From: Anaspis maculata
Lineage: Eukaryota > Arthropoda > Insecta > Coleoptera > Scraptiidae
Assembly: GCA_949128115.1 (NCBI GenBank)
Contig: OX421962.1
Span: 99,478,836-99,542,835 of the forward strand
DNA: 64,000 nucleotides
Direction of reading: 5' to 3'
Positions 31,391 through 42,864 of this stretch are shown here, one piece after another; position 1 is the stretch's first letter; each line of letters opens with the position of its first letter. Below the pieces are notes generated by a model. It was not told the DNA's origin, did no database searches, and was given only the letters and a program-made list of their open reading frames with translations. The position numbers and the translations under genes were made by a program.

Positions 31391-32567
31391 CCTGGTTCGT
31401 TTCGTTTCTGGGATGTTCGGCGTTGTAGCTGGTATCGTTTCGAAGATGTTCTAGTTGTCTTATAAAGCAAGGGCAGTTGCGGTCATTTGCTGTGTGTTGC
31501 CTTTCGGGTATTCTAGATCTTTCGCAATTGATACAGTTCGGTATCATTTCAGTGCAGTCGGCTCCTTTGTGCTTTTTGCCACATTTGTGGCATATGTCTT
31601 CTGGCTGGGTACAGTGTTTGCTAACGTGTCCAAATAGGCAGCATTTGTAGCACATGGCCACAGAGAGATCTTCCCTCACATATGTTGCAGTGAGATTGAT
31701 GATAAGTATCTCTTTCTTCAAAAGAAATTTCGCCAGAGCTGGTTCCGCCTCAAATAGCCAGTTTTGCCTGGCTGGATTTCGACATGGCTTTGTAACGACA
31801 TGTTTCAGGCAGCGCCTAAGTTCCTCCTCAGTTGTGAGAAAATGGATTTCATTCTGCTTGTAGAGATCATTATATATGTCATCCAGGTTTAGGCCTCTCT
31901 GGATGCCGCAGAGAGTGATCGTTGGTCTTTTTCGTTGTCGTTCCAAGGTTTCGACATCACCCATCCCGTTTATGACTCTGATTAGTTTTTCTTTTTGTTC
32001 CTTATCCTTTGCTACTATTATCATTTTATCCTTGCCCGCCGTTATTGTGCTTGACACTCCCCCTCCGATCTCGCCAGGTTTGATTTTGCTGCTAATTTCC
32101 TTCCATTTCTTTCGTATGTCGTCACCGTCCTTTGTTTTTAGCAGGATTTCATTTTTATTTTCATTCTTCTTCTGAGGCGGTGTTTTCCACTGTGTTCTCA
32201 CCTGTTCCCCATGTTCCCTCTCCTTTATAGCTCCATACGTTTTTGTCACATGTGCGAAAGTTCTGCCCTGTTGTGGCTGCTAGTGTTTTTGTGGTGGCGG
32301 AAGTTCTTGTTGGATGCGTGTATGTACACTACTGCCATCTTTTGTCCTCTGTGTATTTCGAACCTCTTCAGTTCTTCTCTTCCAAAGCTGCTTCTCCAGG
32401 TGGCGTTGGTATTGTATCATTTTGATGATATTCTGATAAATCACATCGGTTCCTTGTGACACAAGTATTTGGTGCGACTTATTGAACACCGTTTTACCAT
32501 TAACCTCCTTTGTGGTCGCTCTTTTTAGCGCACTTCTCCAAACGGGAAGGCGCTTTTGTCCTCGCTT
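31383..32567 (-). pseudogene. LINE ORF1, RNA-binding protein with zinc knuckles, one nonsense codon
   Basis: The uninterrupted 3' part encodes about 298 residues after a TAG at 32,280-32,282. The same frame is open upstream of that TAG to at least 32,567, and no ATG lies between the TAG and the conserved part, so the start was upstream and the TAG is a true break. A charged N-terminal half is followed by an RRM-like region (TITLCGIQRGLNLDDIYNDL) and a knuckle cluster: CYKCCLFGHVSKHC (CX2CX4HX4C), CHKCGKKHKGADC (CX2CX3HX4C) and a third incomplete CX2C motif. This matches ORF1 of jockey/CR1/I-group LINEs, which packages element RNA. Its stop overlaps the ORF2 ATG by eight bases (ATGGATAG), which suggests coupled translation. 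Confidence 0.8.
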
Positions 32568-32621
32568 TGTCCGTCCGTCCGTCCGTCCGTCCGTCCGTCC
32601 GTCCGTCCGTCCGTCCGTCCC
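32568..32621 (+). repeat. GTCC tetranucleotide microsatellite
   Basis: About 13 tandem GTCC units lie between the LINE 5' end and a dispersed repeat. Confidence 0.95.
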
Positions 32622-32629
32622 CGCATCTA

Positions 32630-33400
32630 GTCCTAGACGAAAAGGTTTTTGCGAAAAATTTTTACTCCATTGGGTAGCTCATGACCTTGTATCCCGAACC
32701 AAGAAAAATCTTGACGAAATAATAATAAACAATGACAATAATAACAATTTAGTGTGACGCGGCATCGCCGTTGAATGCTGCATTTCAGAAGCCGGCCTGA
32801 TCTCGAAAGTTATCACATGCGAGGAAGTACCCGATCTTATCATTTTACCATAATACATATGCGGAGTTATATTTAGAGGATGATTTGAACTTTATTTTAA
32901 TGAAAATTTCACATCGGTGCGAGGTGCCGATTAGTAGTTATTAATTTTTAAACATGACTCCGAAACTACGGCTCGGCCGCAAATGATTTATTCGTTGCTT
33001 GCTGGTGCTTGATATCCTTTCCTCCGAACAAAACGAAACTCAATACAGAAAATATTTCAACTCGAATGGTAGCTCATGGCCTTGGTACGCGAATCAAGAA
33101 AAATGTTGCCGAAATAATCATGAACAATTACAAAAATAACATTTTGGTGTAGGGCGGCTTCGCCGATCAAGTGCTGGCATTCGCGGTAAGATGTAGAAAG
33201 TTGCGATATGCAGGCAACTACAATTTCTTAATGAAATACATCACTGCATGTACGGCATTATATTTAGAGAACAATTTGAACTTTCTTTTGACAAAAACCC
33301 CACTTCGATCCGACCGTTAGGTCAATTGTTATCGATTTTTGAGAACGGCCGCAAAGCCACGGCTCGGCGCATATTACACGACCCTACAAATTTAAAATCA
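32630..33400 (+). repeat. Dispersed repeat, two diverged tandem copies
   Basis: Copy one (about 32,630-32,985) and copy two (about 33,050-33,370) share GGTAGCTCATG, CAAGAAAAAT.TTG.CGAAATAAT, TTATATTTAGAG and a GGCCGCAAA...CGGCTCGG tail. The minus-strand copy at 7,985-8,290 is the same family. No coding region is seen. Confidence 0.75.
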
Positions 33401-33675
33401 GACGTGCCGAAATAGTAATTGAACATTTTGAAATAGCCAATACTAGGTACCTGAAGGATAATGGCACTCAAATTACGAAACATGTTCGCTCAATAACAAA
33501 AAAAAGTAGGTAGGTATCACTAAAAATCATGTGACAAGGCTACCATTTTTTCGGTTTTTCGATAAAAAAGAAATGTTCCAATTCAAAAGTGAACCCGATA
33601 TTCGTGTTCAGGAGGTCGAAATCAGTTGGAGCACATTTTTTTTATATAAGTAACAGAATGACGCTTATGTGGCCG

Positions 33676-33678
<3 letters not shown>

Positions 33679-33718
<40 letters not shown>
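33679..33718 (+). repeat. TCTG tetranucleotide microsatellite
   Basis: About ten TCTG units start a further repeat that runs into the 119-bp tandem array. Confidence 0.95.
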
Positions 33719-34007
33719 CGAGTCCGTGCAGAAATTAAGACGCTGTACTCCTTCTCGAGAATTGAAACAAGAGTCTTGGAACTTTTTTCCGATTAATAGC
33801 TGATGTCTCCAAGGGTGGCCAATGTGCACTATTTTTGTTATCCATACATCGTTATCATTATTCTCAAAAAACAGAGATCTCCTGTGCACTTCGATGAAGT
33901 TGAACTTCTCCTCGGGAAATAAAGCTACAGCCGTTGAAGATTGAACTTTATCCGGTGGATAGCTTAGGTCCTCAAGGACCAAATAGGCAGGTTGGCTTTC
34001 ATAATTC

Positions 34008-34390
34008 GGCCGCCATCTTGGCTGCCATATTGAAATTTCTTATTAGTGGAACGATTGTCATGAAACTTAAAACTCACCCTTGTCTAGTATGATCATTCTT
34101 ATTTTCAAGCCAAATTTTATGATTGCCCCACCATCTTGGCCGCCATATTGAATTCTCTTATAAGTGGAAAGATTTTCATGAAACTTGAGAGTTACGCTTG
34201 TCTCGTACGATCATTCCTATTTTCAAGCTGAGTTTCATAATTCTGCCGCCATCTTGGCTGCCATATTGAAATCTCTTGTTAGTGGAACGATTTTCATGAA
34301 ACTTGGAACTTACCCTTGTCTAGTACGATTATTTTGATTTTCAAGCCGAATTTCATGATTCTGTCGATATTTTGGCCGCCATATTGCAAT
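34008..34390 (+). repeat. Tandem repeat, about 119-bp unit, just over three copies
   Basis: The block CCGCCATCTTGGCTGCCATA, with variants, recurs at about 34,010, 34,130, 34,250 and 34,370, each time followed by AGTGGAA(C/A)GATT and CATGAAACTT. Confidence 0.85.
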
Positions 34391-34472
34391 TTTTTGCCCA
34401 AGACGGTAGAACCCTAATCATTTAACATCTTGCGTTCACTAATCCTCCAAAAAGGAAGTGCGCTACTGAGCC

Positions 34473-34751
34473 TCATGCCCATGAGGCATATTCGCTTGTT
34501 ATACTCTGGAGGGCCTGAACCACACAACTAACCGCGTCATCGCCCAGATCGTCCAGCGATTCTTCGTCGGTATCAGAAATCACTTCTTCATGAGTCGATT
34601 TGGCATTCTCTGGGGTCTTCTGTCTCGTAATCTGTTCAATTTCTCGAAGGTCGTAGCTGGATTGTGTGTACCCCAGAGGTCTGATTTTTTTCTGCAGGGG
34701 TGCACCTTCGGGTGACGAATGAGGACTGCGAACGATCAGTGTACCCTCCAT
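34473..34751 (-). CDS. Small acidic ORF, hypothetical
   Basis: An ATG at 34,751 opens 92 residues with balanced composition. A basic N-terminal half (QKKIRPLGYTQSS) is followed by LREIEQITRQ and an acidic SDTDEESLDDLGDD stretch. A GC-rich segment with many CG dinucleotides lies directly upstream (34,770-34,880 on the plus strand) and could be a 5' untranslated part. I do not recognise a family; it may be a remnant of a transposon protein inside the 10.7-kb block. Confidence 0.35.
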   Translation of the reverse strand: MEGTLIVRSPHSSPEGAPLQKKIRPLGYTQSSYDLREIEQITRQKTPENAKSTHEEVISDTDEESLDDLGDDAVSCVVQALQSITSEYASWA

Positions 34752-35209
34752 ACCGCTAAAAGCACGCAACCCGGATCGCCGGGCCGCGGCGATGCTGCAC
34801 GGTGTCCACTCCCCTTCGTGGATCCTATTCGACTACGGAGCGGCGAAAGAAGCTGTCTCCCAGGTCTCCCCTTCGGAGGCGACTGCCTCTATCCACCCGC
34901 AATAATCGAATAATTTTAATCCCGGACCTGTGTTTTCTGCTGTTCTTATCAATGTCTGCTGATAACGGCCAGTGAAATTTGTAAACAAATCGGTGCAATT
35001 ATTCCGCTCTGGGTATAAGTTTATTCGGAATTTGAATGGTTCACTTACTTCAAAATAGCGAAATAGCAACTCCCACACAATCAACCATCTCAATCTTCAG
35101 CTCTTGGAAATATTTGGGGTCTTTATCTACGGAAATTCGCTGTTTCGATTTCTGCCACTTGACCGTGCGTTTTCTCTCGCTACCAGCCAGGGCCGGCCCA
35201 TATTACACA

Positions 35210-38200
35210 TGAAGACACAAAGGGGCTCAATAAAAGGATCTAAAAATCATAAGCAAATACAAGGAATTCCAACAGAGATCCGAACGCCACGAAAAAATGC
35301 AACGGGGCTCAGCAAGGCTTCAAACGATATTGAAAACACAAGGGGGCCTTATGGGGCTTCATATAACAAATGAAGACAAAATGGGACTAACTGATACTCT
35401 AAAAGCTATTAAAAGCTTAAGTAAGATGTAAGGGGGCTCAACATGCAGGGCTTCAAAAGACGTTGAAGAAACAAGGGGGCCCACGGCAGCTACGGATAAC
35501 ACAAGAAGGCAACAGGAGGCTCACTGGAATTCTGATAGTCGCATTGAAGAACACAAGGGAGCTCACTAGGGCTCCAAGCTACACTCATGGAAACGAGGGG
35601 GCTCACTAGGGTTCCAAGCTACACGTATGGATACAAGGGGGCTCACTAGGGCTCCAAACTACTCTTGCGGGCACAAGGGGGCCCGATAGAGCTCCGTATA
35701 TCACATGAAGGCACCAGGGACTTACACTAGGGCTTCCAGCAATGTAAAAGCGCACAAGATGGCTTACTGGAATTCTGAAAGCCACGAAAACACATAATGA
35801 GGCTCATTAGGGCTCTTAACGACACATAGGGCACAAGAGGCCTAACAAGAATCTGAAAATCACGGGAATATGCAAGGGGGCTCCGTAGAACTTCATATAA
35901 TATTGATGACACAGGGGGGCCCAACGGGCTCTCTATAACAAGAAAAGGCAAAAAGGTGCTCACTGTATGATACTCTAAAAGCCAACACAAGTGGACTGAT
36001 TGGGGCTCCAAACTACACATAAGGGTACAAAGGCGACCCGATAAAGCTCCAAATGCCATGGAAATACAACAAGGGGGCCCAATGGAGCTCTGTATAATCA
36101 AAAAAGGAAAAAGGGAGGTGACTGGGTTTCTGGAAGCCATGAAAAAACAAAATGGGCTCACTAGGACTCCAAACTCCTCTAACCGGCACAAGGGGGTCCG
36201 ATAGGGCTCCGCATATCACATAAAGGCACAAGAGAGCCCAAGGAGCTTCATATAACAACAGAAGGCAAAAGGGGCTCACTGGAATTCTGGAAGCTACGAA
36301 AAAACACAAGGGGGCTCATCAGGGCTCCATACTACACGAATATCACATGAAGGCACAAGGTGCTTACTACTGCTCCGAAAGCCACGGAAAGATGTAAGGG
36401 GGCTCAGCAGAGCCTCAAAAGACGTTGAAGGAACAAGGGAGTCCACTGACGCTCTGGATGATACAAGAAGGCAACAGGGGGCTTACTGGAATTCTGATAG
36501 TCATGGAAAAACACAAGGGGGCTCACTAGGGCTCCAAGCTCCAAGCTATACTTATGGACACAAGGGGGCTCACTAGGGCTCCAAGCTATACTTATGGACC
36601 CAAGGGGGCTCACTAGGGCTCCAAACTACACTTGCGGACACAAGAGGGTCCGATAGGGCTCCGTATATCACATGAAGGCACAAGGGACTCACACTAGGGC
36701 TTCCAGAAATGCAAAAGCGCACAAGATGGCTTACTGGAATTCTGAAAGTCACGAAGACACATGAGGGGGCTCGTTAGGGCTCCAATAGATACATAGGACA
36801 GAAGGGGCCTATGAAAAATCCAGAAATCACGGAAAAGTGCAAGGGAGCTCCGTAGAACTTCATCTGATATTGGTGACACAAGGGGCTCTTTATAACGAGA
36901 AAAGGCAAAAGGGGACTCACTGCATAGTACTGAAAGCCAATAAAAACAAAAATGGACTGATTAGGGCTCCACACTACACATAAGGGTACAAGGGGACCCG
37001 ATAGAGCTCCGAAAGTCATGGAAATACGACAAGGGGGCCCAATGAAGCTCTTTATAATCAAGCTTATCCGCTTGCACAATGGGGCCCGACAGGGCTCTGA
37101 ATATCACCTGAAGGCAGAAGGTGCTTGCTACTGCTCCAAAAGTCGCGGAAAGATGTAAGGGGGCTCAGCAGGGCTTCAAAAGACGTTGAGGAAATAAGTG
37201 GGCCCAATGGAGCTCCAAATAATACAATAAGGCAACAAGGGGCTTACTGGAATTCTGATAGCCAGACAAAAAACAAGAGGGCTCACTAGGCGCCAAACTA
37301 TACACTTGCGGACACAAGGGGGTCCGATAGGGCTCCGTATATCACATGAAGACACAAGGGACTTACACTAGGGCTTCCAGCAATTCAGGAACGCACAAGC
37401 CACGAAAACACACAAGGGGGCTCCTTAGGGCTCCAAATGACACAGGGCACAATAAAAATCAGAAAGTGACGGGAAAATGCAAGGGGGCTCAGTAGGGCTT
37501 CAAATGATATTGGTGACACAAGGGAGCCCAAGGAGCTCTAAGGGGGTTCATTAGGGCTCCAAATTATATTTGACGAAAGAAGGGATTAGGGGTCGAATAT
37601 AACATACCTAAAGGCACAAGGGACTTACTACTGCTCCAAAAGCCTATAGGAAAAGTGCAAGGGGGCTCAACAGAACTTCAAACGGTATTGTAGAGACAAA
37701 GGGGCCCCATAGAGCTCTGTATAACAAAATAACGCGAAATGGGGCTTACTGGTACCTACTCCGAAAGTCATGAAAAAACATAAGGAGGCTCAACGGGGCT
37801 CCAACTACACCTGAAGGCACAATGGGGCCCGAAAGGGCTTCAACATGCAATGACGGCATAACGCTGCTTGCTGCTCCGGAATTTATGGAAAATGCAAGCG
37901 AGCTCAGCAGGGCTTCAAGTTACGTTGAATATAGAATAAGGGGGCCCAGTGGAGCTCTTGATAACACAAGACTGCAAAAGGGGCCTTATGGGAGTCTGAG
38001 AGCAATGAAAAACATAAGAGGACTCATTAGAGCTCAAAAATTACACAACAGAAGATGAGGGGCTCGATAGGGGCCAAATATCTCATAAAAGTATAAGGGG
38101 GCTTACTGGTGCTCCCAAAGCTTGGTGTACTAGCAAAAATTCTCGGAATGATGCAAGGGGACAGAGCAGAACTCCAAAGACATAAAGAAACCAGGGTGCG

Positions 38201-38275
38201 CAGTAGGGCTCCAAATACTACAAAAAGGAATAAGGGGGCTTACTAAAGTTTGAAAAGCAACGAGGAAAGACAAAA
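35210..38275 (+). repeat. 3-kb minisatellite with about 40-bp unit and higher-order repeats
   Basis: Units of about 38-46 bp follow the pattern CACAAGGGGGCTCACTAGGG, then CTCCAAA and a variable tail. Variants occur in a fixed order: the series GGGTCCGATAGGGCTCCG, then GGGACTTACACTAGGGCTTC, then GGCTTACTGGAATTCTGA is seen at about 35,680, 36,645 and 37,320. GAATTCTGATAG recurs at about 35,528, 36,492 and 37,254, so the higher-order period is about 960 and 760 bp. Stop-free frames of up to 154 codons on the minus strand are by-products of the unit composition. Confidence 0.9.
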
Positions 38276-38313
38276 GGACTTGTTAAAGTTAAGGCAAAGG
38301 GCAAAACATTATT

Positions 38314-38439
38314 TTGCGACGAATTGTCCTTGAGACGAATTGTCCGCGGGACGAATTGTCCGCGAGACGAATTGTCTGCGGGACGAATTGTCCGCGACGA
38401 ATTGTCCGCTACGAATTGTCCGCGGGACGAATTGTCCGG
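38314..38439 (-). repeat. Right terminal array, eight GGACAATTCGTC-type units
   Basis: Read on the minus strand the spacers are CCCGC, AGC, CGC, CCCGC, CTCGC, CCCGC, CTCAA and CGCAA. The order parallels the left array apart from one extra AGC unit there and two extra units here. Confidence 0.9.
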
Positions 38440-38959
38440 TCACGCTGCTCACTGACGGTTCTGCAACAGTGCTTCGGGCTTTCCTAGCGCCCTTCCCTTA
38501 CGAGATAGAGACAAAAGTGTAATACATAAAATTATTGATTTGAAAAGTTCTAACCAGTGAAATCATTTTCAACGATACAGGGTGTTCCATTTTTGCGCTA
38601 TAACAAAAATAAAGAGTTTTTAAAATAAAATGCCCCACTTTTGATCTTATTTTCTTCTTAAGCTTTTCAAGCTTTATTACAAGCGTTTTTTTTTCAATTT
38701 GTGGCAGTGCTACCAATAAAAATTAAAAATTGAAATCTTCTGTAATTTTAAGGTTCGTTTTGAAAAATCGTAGGAGCCTCGTTTTTTGCGATTAAGGCAT
38801 AGAATTTGGCACAACACTAGACGAATGGGAGGTGAATAATTTCATGACAAAAAAGTTCAGAATCAGTGATACAGGGTGTTCAAATTTTTTTTTCGAACTT
38901 CGCAAATTTTAAAATGCCGTAAGATATTTTTTCGAATGGAATGCCCCCTATTTTATTCA

Positions 38960-39487
38960 ACCATTCGACAGCTTTTCCTCTCCTTATTAATTTTAACTGA
39001 AAGTACCCTATCCCTGAATTTGATAATTTCCGAGATAATCGATAATTTTGATAAAAAGTGCTATTCATTGAAAATTTTCACGCCGGGCAGGCCCATAGTG
39101 ATCATCGACAAATTTAATGTCTGATGACACATTTTGCTTAGTTTGATGCTAAGTACAAGTTTTTTTTATTGAATAGCTGCGCTTAATTCCAATCTGAAGA
39201 AAATGCTCCAAAAAGAATTTCGTTGCCCGATGGAAAAAAGAAAATTCAAATTGAGCTTAGTGAACCGTTTTTCTCGACTTCATAAACCTTCAAACTGTCA
39301 AATTGAGAGATGCGTTCATTTTGACACATGATTTTCTGTATGAGGACCTACTGAAGAACATAAAAAATCCAAATAAACGACTATTTTCATCAAAATTATC
39401 GATTATCTCTGAAATTATGGAATTTAGGGGTAGGATATCCCTTGTAAAAGTGAAAGAGGGAGAAAAAAGCTATCGAATGGTAGGATA
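38960..39487. repeat. Inverted repeat interrupting the left arm
   Basis: AACCATTCGACAGCTTTT...ATAATCGATAATTTTGAT (38,959-39,053) is mirrored at 39,390-39,483. It splits the left arm of the second-level palindrome. Confidence 0.65.
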
Positions 39488-39496
39488 AACTATTTA

Positions 39497-41015
39497 GGCC
39501 AGGCGGTATGTCGGTAAAATCACTGCAATCTGGAAAAAACTCCGACCAAAGCTTTTATGGTGTCAAACTCTTCCTAAGGTCAGTAGGTATCTACCACTGA
39601 GTTTCCGCCCAAAAACGAGTTGTGCTGATTCCTCCACATCTGCGCGAAGGTAAAGGATGCCTCGAAAGTGCAAAAAGACCTGTTAAACCTTCGTACTTTT
39701 TTGTTATATTTGCCTAAATGCAAACGTACAACTCTTAGGCGAACATTGGAAGCATCTGTCATCATTTCTGTGCCAGTCTTACTGTTGAAAAAAAAGATTT
39801 CTTTGTGCGGGTCAGATAAATCACATTTAATGGTTTTTACACACAAGAAAACGATGGAGCAACATGTATTTTGGATGTTTTCCAATAACTTGTACTCACT
39901 GAGCCCATCTATGGCATTAAAATTTCAATGACAGCATATTTGAAGATGTTGCCAGCAAAAAAGTGAATAATTTTCACCCGCCTGTTCAGCAGCAATTTTT
40001 TCAATTTTACCAAACATCGTTTGCGAAAATTTTACAAGGAATGAATAGCTCAAACTCTTCTCTAACGATATCGTGCCTGGATTAACCGCGACACGCACTT
40101 GAAAGTCTAAAAAACTGTTTTCTTTTCGAGAGGTCCTGTTTCACTCGTGTGCGGCCGTGCCTACTTGACATAGACCGGACTGATTACACGAGCTTGGAAA
40201 TGTACTCTTTTCCAGCTTTAAAACGCGACCATTATTATTGAGACTTTGTACATTGATTTATGAAGAAATCATACATTATTTTATCATTGATGGTCGTGTT
40301 TCAAAGCTGGAAGAGAGTACATTTCCAAGCTTGTGTAATCAGTCCGGTCTATGTCAAGTAGGCACGGCCGCACGCTGGTAAAATAGAACCGCTCGAAAGA
40401 AATCAGTTTCCTACACTTTCAAAAAGCGTGCCACGGTTGAGCCAGATATAATATCATTAGAAAACAGATCCAGCTTGCCATTTCCTATAAAATTTTCGAG
40501 AACGGTGTTTGGTAAAATTGAAAAAACTTCTGCTAAACAGGCTAGTAAAAATTATTCACTTCTTAGCGAGCAACATCTTCAAAAATGCTGTTATTGAAAT
40601 TTTAACACCATAAATGGGCTGAGTGAGTACAAGTTATTAGAAAACATCCAAAATACATGTTGCTCCATCGTTTTCTTGTGTGGAAAAACAATTAAATGTG
40701 ATTTATCTGACCCGCACAAAGAAATCTTTTTTTTTCAACAGTTAGACTGGCACAGAGATGATGACAAATACTTCCAATGTTTGCGTTAGAGTTGTACGTT
40801 CGCATTGAGGCAAATAAAATGAGAAAGTACGGGGGTTTAACAGATCTTTTTGCACCTTCAAGACATCCTTTACCTTTGGGCAGATGTGGAGGAATCAGCA
40901 CAACTCGTTTTTGGGCGGAAACTCAGTGGTAGATACCTACTGACCTTACGAAGAGTTTGACACCATAAAAGCTTTGGTCGGAATTTTTCTATCCAGAATG
41001 ACCTACCGCCTGGCC
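39497..41015. mobile_element. 1.5-kb near-continuous palindrome, GGCCAGGCGGTA ends, TA target
   Basis: GGCCAGGCGGTA at the left mirrors TACCGCCTGGCC at the right with TA on both sides (39,495-39,496 and 41,016-41,017). Arms of about 750 bp match almost to the centre near 40,255, including TAGACCGGACTGATTACACG-type blocks around it. No coding region; it is a different family from the CAGGGTG palindromes. Confidence 0.85.
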
Positions 41016-42864
41016 TAATTGGTGTACTTGAAAAAGTAAAAAAAGTATCTCTTGCTTGAAGAAAGTCGTTCTCAAACGGTTTTTTGCTATATGGTTAGCT
41101 CATCCCCACCTGTTCAACATGTTGAAAGCATACATCCCTGTGACGCGTAATACTTCGTATACAGGGTGAAAATTAAAAAATTAATCTTTGAAAATTTTTA
41201 TTTCGATGAAACAATTCTCGAGAAAAACAATATCTCATTATTCAGCAACCATATAGTCTCCTATTGAACATTTGAAAAATGTACTCCCCCATAGCCGCTG
41301 GTATTCTACGTACAGGGTGAAATCAATTTTTTTCAATGTTTTTTATCTTTATCGAATCTATCCAGACAAAAGCCAATTCCAGCTCCGTTACAAGCCTATA
41401 ATCTCACATTCAAAATATAAAAATGTCACATTCCTCAAACTTCCTAAACACAAGCTACAGGGTGGAACATACTTTATTTGTTTTTTTTTTCTGGATAAGA
41501 TAAATTCTGATAATAATCCTATCTGGTTCACTGTAAAGCTCAGAGTTTTTCGCAAGCCATATAAAAAATCTGCATTTCTAATATCACTCTGACTTGATAT
41601 ACAGGATGAATTATATGTTACTTCCACTTTTGTTGTGCGACGAGTTGCTAAGGAAATCGTCCTTAGCAACTCCTCGCATAACCAAGATCGCAAAAATGCT
41701 TGATGTTGCAGTAGCCAGTAGTTGTAGTAATTGCAGAAATGTAAATTTTTGATATGTTTTGCCAAATACTCTGGGCTTCTTCTTTGAAGTGGGTAGATTA
41801 TCATCCGAATCAATGTGACCCAGGAAAAAAATAAAAGAAAAGGAGGGTGTCTCACCCTGTATGTCATGTTTTAGCAGTTTAAGGAATGTGACATTTTTAT
41901 ATCTTGAATAAGAGATTATAGACTTGTAACAGAGCCGGAAATGGTCTTTGTCCAGATTGATTCGATCAAGATTAAATTTATTAAAAAAATTGATTTCACC
42001 CTGTACGTAAAATACCAGCAGCTATAGAGAGGTGAGTTTTTCACACGTTCAGTGGGAGACCATAAGGTCGCTGAATAATGAGAAGTTGTTTTTTTCGAAA
42101 ATTATTTCACCGGAATAAAAAACTTCAAATATTTATTTTTCAGTTTCCACCCTATATACAAAGTATTACGCGTCACAGGGATGTATGCTTTCAACATGTT
42201 GAACAGGTAGGGATGAGCTAACAATATAGCAAAAAACCGTTTGAAAACAACTTTCTTCAAGCAAAAATTTTAATTCAAATATACTATTTATATGGGGTAT
42301 TCCATTTGAAAAAAATGACTCATGGCATTTTGGAATTTGCGAAGTTCGAAAAAAACTTTTGCACACCCTGTACAATTGTGGTGGCCGACAAATAATATTT
42401 TTGTTAAATTGTCGCACTTCGTTGAGGAAGCATCAGTACGAGAAGAATCAATAAATTCCGGCGCCAGAATAATTAATCTCGACGCCGAGCGCGGGGCGAA
42501 ATCCCAAGAAATCTATTTATAACTCATCACCGGCGTCCAGCAGGGGCAGAGATTTCCAAAGAATATATCTGAGGTATTGATTGCCCCGTGTGCGGGAGCG
42601 CAGCTTTTTCTTGGAAATGTAGTTAACTCTTGACCTTTTAGCTGGTGCAAGGGGTGAGCCGCTCGTAAAACAAATCGAGAAATATATGTACAGGATGGTG
42701 TTCCCTAAGAGCATTTGAAAGATGACCGATGTATGGAAACAGTTCCTTCCAAGCAAAAAAAAAAAGTATAACACGATGTATTGATTTCTCTATTCCACGA
42801 AATGTGTGGGTGGCCGCTCTCGGAACCCTCGCTTTCTTAAAAGCCATAAAATGTTTCTGCGTAC

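Larger units (their letters stand above)
27842..32567 (-). mobile_element. CR1/jockey-group LINE, minus strand, with nested insertion
   Basis: ORF1 with zinc knuckles overlaps ORF2 with an apurinic endonuclease and reverse transcriptase. The 3' end is a TAA-type trinucleotide run (27,842-27,871 on the plus strand), as in CR1-like elements, preceded by an AATAAA. The 5' end meets the GTCC microsatellite at 32,568, where ORF1 is still open, so the element is 5'-truncated or its start is hidden there. ORF1 has a nonsense codon and ORF2 is split by a 375-bp insertion, so this copy is dead. Confidence 0.88.
27704..38439. mobile_element. 10.7-kb block with inverted terminal tandem arrays (candidate foldback/Mutator-like element)
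   Basis: The two ends are inverted arrays of a 14-16-bp unit GGACAATTCGTC(CC)GC. Both begin at their outer edge with GGACAATTCGTCCCGC followed by an AGC-type unit, and both end at their inner edge with GGACAATTCGTCGCAA. TCACGGTGCT (27,694-27,703) and TCACGCTGCT (38,440-38,449) flank the block as direct repeats matching at nine of ten bases. Inside are a LINE, microsatellites and a 3-kb minisatellite, but no recognisable transposase, so the block would be non-autonomous. The superfamily is not settled; terminal tandem arrays recall foldback elements and a 9-10-bp duplication recalls Mutator-like elements. Confidence 0.6.
38872..42370. mobile_element. Second-level palindrome, CAGGGTGT ends, TA target
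   Basis: CAGGGTGTTCAAA (left) and the inverse of CACACCCTG (right) are flanked by TA. The left arm matches the right arm to about 38,955, is interrupted until about 41,040, and then resumes (AAACGGTTTTTTGCTATAT and GTTCAACATGTTGAAAGC shared), converging on a centre near 41,655 where GAGTTGCTAAGGA faces TCCTTAGCAACTC. Further CAGGGTGAA-type motifs at 41,162 and 41,319 are mirrored at about 42,150 and 42,000. Confidence 0.75.

Noticed and set aside
32250..32279. Start of LINE ORF1 at a GTG at 32,249
   Set aside because: There is no ATG between the TAG at 32,280 and the conserved part, and the frame continues upstream of the TAG, so a nonsense mutation is the better reading.
35727..37079. Several minus-strand open frames of 61-154 codons with recurring Pro/Leu/Phe-rich peptides
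   Set aside because: They come from the minisatellite, whose unit is not a multiple of three and lacks stops in some frames; no conserved protein is implied.
39580..40901. Open frames of up to 101 codons in both orientations
   Set aside because: They are mirror images in the two arms of the palindrome at 39,497-41,015 and show no protein features.
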